A stretch of DNA of 64,000 nucleotides from positions 1,550,001 to 1,614,000 of the forward strand of contig OZ037856.1 in the NCBI GenBank assembly GCA_964035575.1. Direction: 5' to 3'. Of the stretch, positions 55,801 to 64,000 are shown one piece after another. The notes beneath the pieces are model-generated. The model made no database searches. It was not told the DNA's origin and saw only the letters and a list, made by a program, of their open reading frames with translations. This DNA comes from Rhynchopus sp. YZ270_cl-10. Lineage: Eukaryota; Euglenozoa; Diplonemea; Diplonemida; Diplonemidae. Numbering within the stretch: the stretch's first letter is position 1; every line of letters starts with the position of its first letter. Position numbers and translations under genes: made by a program.

Positions 55801-56140
55801 TAATAACAAAATACCACTATCTAGTCCACCAGCCAGATACGCTGACCACACATCTCTACCTCAATACTACACCTATGTGCAATAACACAGCTCTAAATAC
55901 GTCAATAAGACACAGCATTAGATAGAGACAGTACACCAAACTTCTTAAATCCCTAACCCAATTAGCAACACCGCCAGAACGACAACATCCAAATTTTCTT
56001 TGCGTAAGGAACGGTGGAAATATATATCCTACCCCACAATAATCAGATAATATAAACAGTGTAACAACGTCAGTACTCTCAGTCTGGATACCTAGCATTC
56101 GAGCATACAACGTACTTCACATTGTTCGCGGAAGTAAATA

Positions 56141-56436
56141 CCGTATTCGTAAAAATGTTCGACCGTAAAAAAGGACTCACTTCCAGAAACATCTTGAAAA
56201 GGACTACATTATTACGGTCGAACATATTTACGGTATTTTTTTGTGATAGTGGTGTGGCCCGAATTCAAATACTTGTACTTCTAATTACCCCAAAACCGGG
56301 TTTCCGGCCACACCACTATCACAAAAATATTTCTACCTCCAACTTTCCTAACGTTCGACCGTAAAAAATGACGAACTTCCAGAAAAATCCGGAAAAGGAC
56401 GAACTTTCTTACGGTCCAACATACTTACGAATACGG
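56141..56436. mobile_element. TA-flanked palindromic element A (MITE-like)
   Basis: 296 bp with CCG/CGG ends between TA dinucleotides (56139-56140, 56437-56438). Terminal inverted repeats are ~28 bp (arm CCGTATTCGTAAAAATGTTC then GACCGTAA). Inside there are two smaller GTTCGACCGTAA hairpins and a perfect ~22-bp-arm central hairpin (GTGATAGTGGTGTGGCC arm, ~56240-56330). It shares with element B the end layout TACCG, 17 bases, GACCG. Confidence 0.7.
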
Positions 56437-56689
56437 TACTTAACTTTTACATCTGCCACATGTTGCAGGACATAACGGTATCAACACAGGGACATTGTGT
56501 ACAGACATTACTGTGGTGCACAAAGGGTGTCACCTTACACAGTCTCATTGTACACTATTGTCCAGGTATCACTGAGCTCTATTTCAAATCGGATACGGTC
56601 AAACTCACCACTGTATAACACAAAATTACCAGGAAAACCGCACAATAAGCTCAAAACAGGATCCCAATTGCTCAAAAATTTTTCTGGGG

Positions 56690-56752
56690 GGGCACTCCCC
56701 CCCCAGACCCCCCGTGCTCCGCTCGCCTTCACGCTTTGCGTGAAGGCGTCTT
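56690..56752. other. Two short GC hairpins
   Basis: GGGGGGGCACTCCCCCCC is followed by CCTTCACGCTTTGCGTGAAGG-like arms (9-bp stem). Strong adjacent stem-loops with no gene nearby; purpose unknown. Confidence 0.5.
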
Positions 56753-56779
56753 CGCGGTGTGCGGACGCTCGGTCGCAGA

Positions 56780-57001
56780 CAGTGGATTCTGTGGAAAATT
56801 TGCGTGAAATTAAGGGGGATATGTGCTATGTGGAAAATTTTGGAAAATTTCCAATTTTGCCTACCCGCCAACCCGCGAACCCGCGAACCCGTAAAATCAC
56901 AGTGGGTTTGCTCAATTGCGGGTTGGCTGAAATTTTCGGTTTTTTTTCCACATAGCACTCCGACCCCTTAATTTCACGCGTTTTTTTCTGTCAGACCACT
57001 G
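56780..57001. repeat. Foldback repeat (inverted repeat arms ~60 bp)
   Basis: The left arm contains AGTGG, GCGTGAAATTAAGGGG and TGCTATGTGGAAAA; the right arm has their complements in reverse order and ends at 57001. The interior holds imperfect CCAACCCGC/GCGGGTTGG units related to the 8-mer. No TA or other target duplication is clear. Confidence 0.6.
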
Positions 57002-57060
57002 TGCCGAAAATTTCGGCGAAAAAGTCACCACAGGCAAAAATAATAATTTCGCAAACCCGC

Positions 57061-57482
57061 AGCGGTCTGCGGGTCTGCGGGTCTGCGGGTCTGCGGGTCT
57101 GCGGGTCTGCGGGTCTGCGGGTCTGCGGGTCTGCGGGTCTGCGGGTCTGCGGGTCTGCGGGTCTGCGGGTCTGCGGGTCTGCGGGTCTGCGGGTCTGCGG
57201 GTCTGCGGGTCTGCGGGTCTGCGGGTCTGCGGGTCTGCGGGTCTGCGGGTCTGCGGGTCTGCGGGTCTGCGGGTCTGCGGGTCTGCGGGTCTGCGGGTCT
57301 GCGGGTCTGCGGGTCTGCGGGTCTGCGGGTCTGCGGGTCTGCGGGTCTGCGGGTCTGAGGGTCTGCGGGTCTGCGGGTCTGCGGGTCTGCGGGTCTGCGG
57401 GTCTGCGGGTCTGCGGGTCTGCGGGTCTGCGGGTCTGCGGGTTTGCGGGTCTGCGGGTCTGCGGGTCTGCGAGTTTGCGGGT
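57061..57482. repeat. (GGGTCTGC)n 8-bp array, G-rich on + strand
   Basis: About 52 units of GGGTCTGC, a variant of the GGGTTTGC unit, with the G-rich strand on top, i.e. opposite to all other arrays in the window. It begins and ends with a few GGGTTTGC/AAACCCGC units. Confidence 0.95.
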
Positions 57483-57571
57483 TCAGACCCGCAGACCCGC
57501 AAACCCGCAAACCCGCTTTTGGTGGTTAAGAATCCGTTCCCTGACCTGAAACCCGGTAATATATATAGTGT
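57483..57571. other. Polarity-switch junction between arrays
   Basis: GCGGGTTC is followed directly by AGACCCGCAGACCCGC, so the two arrays meet head to head. A short unique piece then leads to the GACCTGAAACCCGGTAATA border also found at 29833. Confidence 0.8.
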
Positions 57572-60500
57572 AACCCGTAAACCCGCAAACCCGCAAACCC
57601 GTAAACCCGCAAACCCGCAAACCCGTAAACCCGCAAACCCGCAAACCCGCAAACCCGCAAACCCGCAAACCCGCAAACCCGCAAACCCGCAAACCCGCAA
57701 ACCCGCAAACCCGCAAACCCGCAAACCCGCAAACCCGCAAACCCGCAAACCCGCAAACCCGCAAACCCGCAAACCCGCAAACCCGCAAACCCGCAAACCC
57801 GCAAACCCGCAAACCCGCAAACCCGCAAACCCGCAAACCCGCAAACCCGCAAACCCGCAAACCCGCAAACCCGCAAACCCGCAAACCCGCAAACCCGCAA
57901 ACCCGCAAACCCGCAAACCCGCAAACCCGCAAATCCGCAAACCCGCAAACCCGCAAACCCGCAAACCCGCAAACCCGCAAACCCGCAAACCCGCAAACCC
58001 GCAAACCCGCAAACCCGCAAACCCGCAAACCCGCAAACCCGCAAACCCGCAAACCCGCAAACCCGCAAACCCGCAAACCCGCAAACCCGCAAACCCGCAA
58101 ACCCGCAAACCCGCAAACCCGCAAACCCGCAAACCCGCAAACCCGCAAACCCGCAAACCCGCAAACCCGCAAACCCGCAAACCCGCAAACCCGCAAACCC
58201 GCAAACCCGCAAACCCGCAAACCCGCAAACCCGCAAACCCGCAAACCCGCAAACCCGCAAACCCGCAAACCCGCAAACCCGCAAACCCGCAAACCCGCAA
58301 ACCCGCAAACCCGCAAACCCGCAAACCCGCAAACCCGCAAACCCGCAAACCCGCAAACCCGCAAACCCGCAAACCCGCAAACCCGCAAACCCGCAAACCC
58401 GCAAACCCGCAAACCCGCAAACCCGCAAACCCGCAAACCCGCAAACCCGCAAACCCGCAAACCCGTAAACCCGCAAACCCGCAAACCCGCAAACCCGCAA
58501 ACCCGCAAACCCGCAAACCCGCAAACCCGCAAACCCGCAAACCCGCAAACCCGCAAACCCGCAAACCCGCAAACCCGCAAACCCGCAAACCCGCAAACCC
58601 GCAAACCCGCAAACCCGCAAACCCGCAAACCCGCAAACCCGCAAACCCGCAAACCCGCAAACCCGCAAACCCGCAAACCCGCAAACCCGCAAACCCGCAA
58701 ACCCGCAAACCCGCAAACCCGCAAACCCCAAACCCGCAAACCCGCAAACCCGCAAACCCGCAAACCCGCAAACCCGCAAACCCGCAAACCCGTAAACCCG
58801 CAAACCCGCAAACCCGCAAACCCGCAAACCCGCAAACCCGCAAACCCGCAAACCCGCAAACCCGCAAACCCGCAAACCCGCAAACCCGCAAACCCGCAAA
58901 CCCGCAAACCCGCAAACCCGCAAACCCGCAAACCCGCAAACCCGCAAACCCGCAAACCCGCAAACCCGCAAACCCGCAAACCCGCAAACCCGCAAACCCG
59001 TAAACCCGCAAACCCGCAAACCCGCAAACCCCGCAAACCCGTAAACCCGCAAACCCGCAAACCCGCAAACCCGCAAACCCGCAAACCCGCAAACCCGCAA
59101 ACCCGCAAACCCGCAAACCCGCAAACCCGCAAACCCGCAAACCCGCAAACCCGCAAACCCGCAAACCCGCAAACCCGCAAACCCGCAAACCCGCAAACCC
59201 GCAAACCCGCAAACCCGCAAACCCGCAAACCCGCAAACCCGCAAACCCGCAAACCCGCAAACCCGCAAACCCGCAAACCCGCAAACCCGCAAACCCGCAA
59301 ACCCGCAAACCCGCAAACCCGCAAACCCGCAAACCCGCAAACCCGCAAACCCGCAAACCCGCAAACCCGCAAACCCGCAAACCCGCAAACCCGCAAACCC
59401 GGCAAACCCGCAAACCCGCAAACCCGCAAACCCGCAAACCCGCAAACCCGCAAACCCGCAAACCCGCAAACCCGCAAACCCGCAAACCCGCAAACCCGCA
59501 AACCCGCAAACCCGCAAACCCGCAAACCCGCAAACCCGCAAACCCGCAAACCCGCAAACCCGCAAACCCGCAAACCCGCAAACCCGCAAACCCGCAAACC
59601 CGCAAACCCGCAAACCCGCAAACCCGCAAACCCGCAAACCCGCAAACCCGCAAACCCGCAAACCCGCAAACCCGCAAACCCGCAAACCCGCAAACCCGCA
59701 AACCCGCAAACCCGCAAACCCGCAAACCCGCAAACCCGCAAACCCGCAAACCCGCAAACCCGCAAACCCGCAAACCCGCAAACCCGCAAACCCGCAAACC
59801 CGCAAACCCGCAAACCCGCAAACCCGCAAACCCGCAAACCCGCAAACCCGCAAACCCGCAAACCCGCAAACCCGCAAACCCGCAAACCCGCAAACCCGCA
59901 AACCCGCAAACCCGCAAACCCGCAAACCCGCAAACCCGCAAACCCGCAAACCCGCAAACCCGTAAACCCGTAAACCCGCAAACCCGCAAACCCGCAAACC
60001 CGCAAACCCGCAAACCCGCAAACCCGCAAACCCGCAAACCCGCAAACCCGTAAACCCGCAAACCCGCAAACCCGCAAACCCGCAAACCCGTAAACCCGCA
60101 AACCCGCAAACCCGCAAACCCGCAAACCCGCAAACCCGCAAACCCGCAAACCCGCAAACCCGCAAACCCGCAAACCCGCAAACCCGTAAACCCGCAAACC
60201 CGCAAACCCGCAAACCCGCAAACCCGCAAACCCGCAAACCCGCAAACCCGCAAACCCGCAAACCCGCAAACCCGCAAACCCGCAAACCCGCAAACCCGCA
60301 AACCCGCAAACCCGCAAACCCGCAAACCCGCAAACCCGCAAACCCGCAAACCCGCAAACCCGCAAACCCGCAAACCCGCAAACCCGCAAACCCGCAAACC
60401 CGCAAACCCGCAAACCCGCAAACCCGCAAACCCGCAAACCCGCAAACCCGCAAACCCGCAAACCCGCAAACCCGCAAACCCGCAAACCCGCAAACCCGCA

Positions 60501-60602
60501 AACCCGCAAACCCGCAAACCCGCAAACCCGCAAACCCGCAAACCCGCAAACCCGCAAACCCGCAAACCCGCAAACCCGCAAACCCGCAAACCCGCAAACC
60601 CG
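57572..60602. repeat. (CCCGCAAA)n 8-bp array, ~379 units
   Basis: The longest array in the window (3.03 kb). A few CCCGTAAA variants cluster toward both ends. Single-base slips near 58729, 59031 and 59400 change frame. The right border is TACGAGAAGTGAGCAACCAT. Giant minus-strand frames (>1000 codons) are by-products. Confidence 0.95.
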
Positions 60603-61724
60603 TACGAGAAGTGAGCAACCATATGATGCAGGCTGGTGTGAAGTGTTACCGGCTGGTGTATCGAAAATGTTCTATTGTGTTATTCTTAGGGAATCTTGTT
60701 GGTGAGGTGAGTTATTAGCATTTGAGTTCACGTTGTAAAAGTGGAGTTTACATTTAGTGCATATGAGAACTTATGAACGTTTAGCAGTAATATCGTGTAT
60801 GTGGCCGATTGCAGCTAGCGTAGAGACTTCAGCTGGTCAAGTAACCTTTTGTATACTACGTTTCATGGAGTCTACTACCACCATACTTCGTCGTAATTGC
60901 TCCGATGAAGCCACTACAGTAAGCCATTTGAAAAATTACATTTGGCCATTTTGGGATTTATGGACAGAAATGTCGACAAATCTGTCCATAAATTACGTTC
61001 TGTCCATAAGAGCCAAAATCCCGACCAAAAATCCCTGTATTGAAAATACAGGGATTTTTGCCTGAAAAATGCCCTTCCACAGACCTGAGTAAACTATTGC
61101 AATATGTGTTTTGATGTTTGCAGGTAAACTGTGGTTTGTGAGTTTATACGCACTGTACATAGTAATTCCCTGTATAGGCCTATAACTTTATAATAAGGGT
61201 ACCCACAGACCTCAGTAGGCCAAGTAAATTGATGTCTACTACATATTTTTGGGCCTACAACCACCATACTTCGACGCAATTGCTCCGATGAAGCCACTAC
61301 AGTAAGCCATTTGAAAAAATATTTTTGGCCATTTTGGGATTTATGGACAGAAATGTTGACAAATCTGTCCATAAATTACGTTCTGTCCATAAGAGAGAGC
61401 CAAAATCCCGACCAAAAATCCCTGTATTGAAAATACAGGGATTTTTGGTCGGGATTTTTGGTCGGGACACTCTATTGAGGGACATATTGTGGATACTCTG
61501 TGGGTGTGTGTATGTTTGTGGGGGGTGTGAAGAAAAATTGAAATATAAAATGTTCCTTTGTTTTTGTTCTCTCCTATTTCATGTTTCATTTGTATTTTGT
61601 TCAAAACTAATAGTACCCCCAAACCCACAATCCCAAAAAATACCCACCAAACCCAACCCGAAAACATACCCCCGATTGTAACCACTTCTTTCATTTTTCT
61701 CTTTTTATTACTTTTTTTGTATGT
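60603..61724 (-). other. 3' flank of Helitron H2 copy 3
   Basis: Homologous to 10667-11755 but diverged. The two ~250-bp repeats are 60800-61059 (iterons 60956, hairpin 61027-61059) and 61197-61446 (iterons 61339, hairpin 61414-61446). No gene. Confidence 0.7.
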
Positions 61725-64000
61725 TCACAACTCCCAATCAACTTGATATAAAATCTCATTGGGAAATCCCCTATGCAATTGTTCCAAACCACTTTTGTGT
61801 GTTTCCAATTCATGTTCAGGAGACCCTGTACCAATATTAAAATGATCAGGGTTTGCAGTATGTAATAAAATAATCCTGTCTTTTGCAGGAATATTAGCAA
61901 GAACTTGTTCAGTAGACAAGTTGTTCCCCAAAAAGTGAAAAGATGAGGGCTTGTTGTTATCTTGGTTCATTTTGACAATAGTTATTAGAACACGTTTTAA
62001 GAGACTCACCAAGGCAAACTCAATCTGTTCTGCATAGTCTGATGTTGCGTACGTCCCATCAATCCTGCCAGTTATCCTGTTCATAAGGGCGTTGTAGGTG
62101 CCTACAATTGAGGATACGGTGTTAGCGTTTTCAGGTACAATAAGAGGATGATGTTTTATTGTAGTACTGTACTGCATAACAAACAATTCCAATTCTCTTC
62201 TGAGTTGATTCCCTTGTCCTATCCTCTTTGTAATAGACTGGTCTACGGCATGGTAAAAGCAAGTACCATCCCCCAAAACCCTGGTAATGAAGAGCTTCGG
62301 CTTTTGTGCTGTTGTTGTTTCTGCTGATGTAGGGTTATTCTTCTTCCGCTTCTTAGGAGACTTATCTTCTGGATCTCTCTTCCTCTTTTTGGCTACATAG
62401 ACAAGATCTTCAGCATCTTCAAACTGAATGCTTTCACACTGCATTGGCATGGGGTCCCAGAATTTATGGTCGTTAGATGGTGGAGGCATCTTTGCTTGTC
62501 TGTGGGTTTGTTCAGAGTACTCTTTGTCAGTCATGACGTGGTAACTCTGTAGCATGGCCTCTTCTGCTTCAGTCAGCTGAATAAAGATGCCCTCGAGTCC
62601 ACGGTCAGAAACAGATTTTAGCATGTCCTTGTATACAGGGTTTGATACTCTGTATGGCTCCACAATAGTTCTGTTTGATTTGGTCCATTTCTTCAGAGGC
62701 ACCGCAACCTTGACATGCTCTGCCTTTGGGCATCTGCTCAGAGCAACGTACAACTGCCCATGTGCAAAGCACTGTGACTCTGTGAGGTCAAGTCCAACCC
62801 TATCGAGGGTCTGTCCCTGAGACTTGTTAATTGTAGAGGCAAATGACAGTGCGACAGGAAACTGGACGCGCTGCATGCTGAAACCAGCTTTCTTCTCGTC
62901 AGGAGTGTTCTTAACTCTGGGGATGTTCACTGCCGTACCAACTCTTTTAGGGTCACCAACAATGATCCCCTGAATGTTGAGCTGTGTCACGCCAGTCACA
63001 ATAAACCTCGTTCCATTGCAGAGACCCTTTGGTGGGTTGAGGTTTTTAAGCAACATTAGAGGAGCACCAACCTTGACAGTGATGCAGTGGTCAGGTATTC
63101 CTGTCTGCTGGTACGCATTCATCACGTCTGAGTCAATGGCAGATTCTCCCTCAACAGACTCCTCTGTGCATGTGTCCTTCCCTGTCAGCTGGAACTCATG
63201 GAGTACTTCTTTTTGTTTCCCACACAGCCTCTTGAGGCAAATGTTGTTCATTGCTTTCTGAGCTTTGTTAGTTGGTGCAAGGATCATGCCATTTCCAACT
63301 ACACCTTCTCCAATCAGAGGGAAGACGTGTGTGATGAGGTCATCAGGTACAACATAATCCCCACAATCCTTTCGGTAGAGGTTTCTTGGGAGAGATATGG
63401 AACCGTCTCTATCGTTGCACGACCCATCACCAATGGTTCCCAGGTAGGTCGCCCAATTTTTGTCATCCTTCTGCCTCATTATCTCGATAAGGGACAGCAT
63501 AGTCATGTTTTGGAAGAGAGGAGAAGTATGCAGACAGTTTTTAAGCGTGGCACTCTTGTCTCCCTCAGTGACAGGAAGAATTTGCTTAAAATCTCCACCA
63601 AGAACCACAGTGATTCCACCAAACCACATGGCCTTTCCGGTCACCTTTCTGCAGGTTCTGTCGAGAAGTTCTATATGGCCCCTGTTTGCCATAACCACCT
63701 CGTCAAAGACAATGAGATCCGTTGCGCGTATGAGATCCTCAATTTCTTTTGTCAGTTTGCAGACAGAGTGGTGGTCATCTGGGTACAGATCAAGAGGAAA
63801 CTTGAATCTGTTGTGGGATGTTCTTCCTCCAGGCAGGAGCATTGCTGCAATACCAGAGCTTGCGACTGCAAGGGCAATGTTAGGACGATGTGTGTCACCT
63901 TGCGCCGGAACCCCTCTGTGGCTTCTGCACCAACTGAGCATGGCCTGGTAGGTAAACGTTTTTCCAGTCCCTGCAGCACCCTGAAGCAGAAACATCTCGC
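61725..64000 (-). CDS. Helitron H2 copy 3, helicase and OTU part (5' cut by window edge)
   Basis: The frame is open through base 64000 and contains Walker A GAAGTGKT, DEVVMA, LGGDFKQILPV, INKSQGQT, YVALSRC, the basic linker and the OTU motifs GDGTCFYHA and PDHFNIGTGSP. Against copies 1 and 2 I count about 16 substitutions and one inserted Asn over 756 residues (~98% identity), and the catalytic residues are unchanged. It ends at the same stop with the same 3' flank. Rep and N-terminal parts lie beyond the window. Confidence 0.9.
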   Translation of the reverse strand, partial: EMFLLQGAAGTGKTFTYQAMLSWCRSHRGVPAQGDTHRPNIALAVASSGIAAMLLPGGRTSHNRFKFPLDLYPDDHHSVCKLTKEIEDLIRATDLIVFDEVVMANRGHIELLDRTCRKVTGKAMWFGGITVVLGGDFKQILPVTEGDKSATLKNCLHTSPLFQNMTMLSLIEIMRQKDDKNWATYLGTIGDGSCNDRDGSISLPRNLYRKDCGDYVVPDDLITHVFPLIGEGVVGNGMILAPTNKAQKAMNNICLKRLCGKQKEVLHEFQLTGKDTCTEESVEGESAIDSDVMNAYQQTGIPDHCITVKVGAPLMLLKNLNPPKGLCNGTRFIVTGVTQLNIQGIIVGDPKRVGTAVNIPRVKNTPDEKKAGFSMQRVQFPVALSFASTINKSQGQTLDRVGLDLTESQCFAHGQLYVALSRCPKAEHVKVAVPLKKWTKSNRTIVEPYRVSNPVYKDMLKSVSDRGLEGIFIQLTEAEEAMLQSYHVMTDKEYSEQTHRQAKMPPPSNDHKFWDPMPMQCESIQFEDAEDLVYVAKKRKRDPEDKSPKKRKKNNPTSAETTTAQKPKLFITRVLGDGTCFYHAVDQSITKRIGQGNQLRRELELFVMQYSTTIKHHPLIVPENANTVSSIVGTYNALMNRITGRIDGTYATSDYAEQIEFALVSLLKRVLITIVKMNQDNNKPSSFHFLGNNLSTEQVLANIPAKDRIILLHTANPDHFNIGTGSPEHELETHKSGLEQLHRGFPNEILYQVDWEL

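Noticed and set aside
57572-60602. True chromosome end
   Set aside because: Array is flanked on both sides by complex sequence, including a Helitron; at most an interstitial telomere-like tract.
56912-60622. Minus-strand frames of >1000 codons of GFAGLRVC repeats
   Set aside because: By-product of an 8-bp repeat without stops in any minus frame; the same occurs at every array, and single-base slips change frame freely.

Overview
The window looks like nuclear DNA from a unicellular eukaryote (protist) that I cannot name. It carries a canonical-length actin and an ARF1-type GTPase. It has short (45-77 bp) spliceosomal introns with GTAT donors, TAA, TAG and TGA all used as stops, and a very heavy load of tandem repeats and Helitron-type (Rep/helicase) rolling-circle DNA transposons. 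No bacterial or organellar gene is visible.

Layout. 1-8.4 kb (+): a Helitron (family H1) with a spliced coiled-coil/zinc-finger companion gene, a 2232-residue RepHel protein and OTU-protease exons. 9.2-10.7 kb: a ~350-bp satellite followed by an 8-mer (CCCGCAAA/TTTGCGGG) array. 10.7-19.9 kb (- strand): a second Helitron family (H2) encoding Rep, Pif1-like helicase and OTU protease in one 2019-residue ORF. Its flank holds iteron/stem-loop modules, and upstream lie a mini-Rep ORF of H1 type and another spliced coiled-coil/zinc-finger companion gene. 20.1-26.5 kb (+): a host-type gene cassette (two-finger CCCH protein, 410-residue novel protein, actin with one intron, ARF1), bracketed by oppositely oriented copies of one satellite. 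27.2-30.7 kb: a 168-bp satellite with embedded 9-mers, a 9-mer C-rich array, an 8-mer array and degenerate repeats. 31.0-34.0 kb: ~350-bp satellite plus a 1.4-kb 8-mer array.

From ~34.0 to 52,477 the block 10.67-29.28 kb is repeated in direct orientation, displaced 23.33-23.35 kb. Every translated gene is identical; only tandem-repeat copy numbers differ. The second copy runs into a 200-bp N gap (52,478-52,677). Beyond the gap the sequence resumes as a copy of 10,048-10,320 and another 8-mer array. So the unit is part of a ~23.3-kb macro-repeat, or an assembly artefact resembling one.

53.9-57.0 kb is gene-poor: a degraded integrase-like fossil, a diverged local duplication, two palindromic elements flanked by TA (one with an empty paralogous site in the window) and a third foldback. 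57.06-60.6 kb is a 3.5-kb 8-mer array whose strand polarity flips at ~57,483. 60.6-64.0 kb (- strand) is the 3' part of a third H2 copy, ~98% identical in protein to the other two and cut by the window edge.

How it fits together: the Helitron families appear to consist of a companion DNA-binding-type protein plus Rep, helicase and OTU functions. The 3' flanks of all three H2 copies contain two ~250-bp repeats, each ending in a three-site iteron (TTTATGGACAG) and a 15-bp-stem hairpin, then an 8-mer array with fixed edges. The same module lies downstream of ARF1, and its iteron half lies upstream of actin. I see no tRNA, rRNA or CRISPR array.
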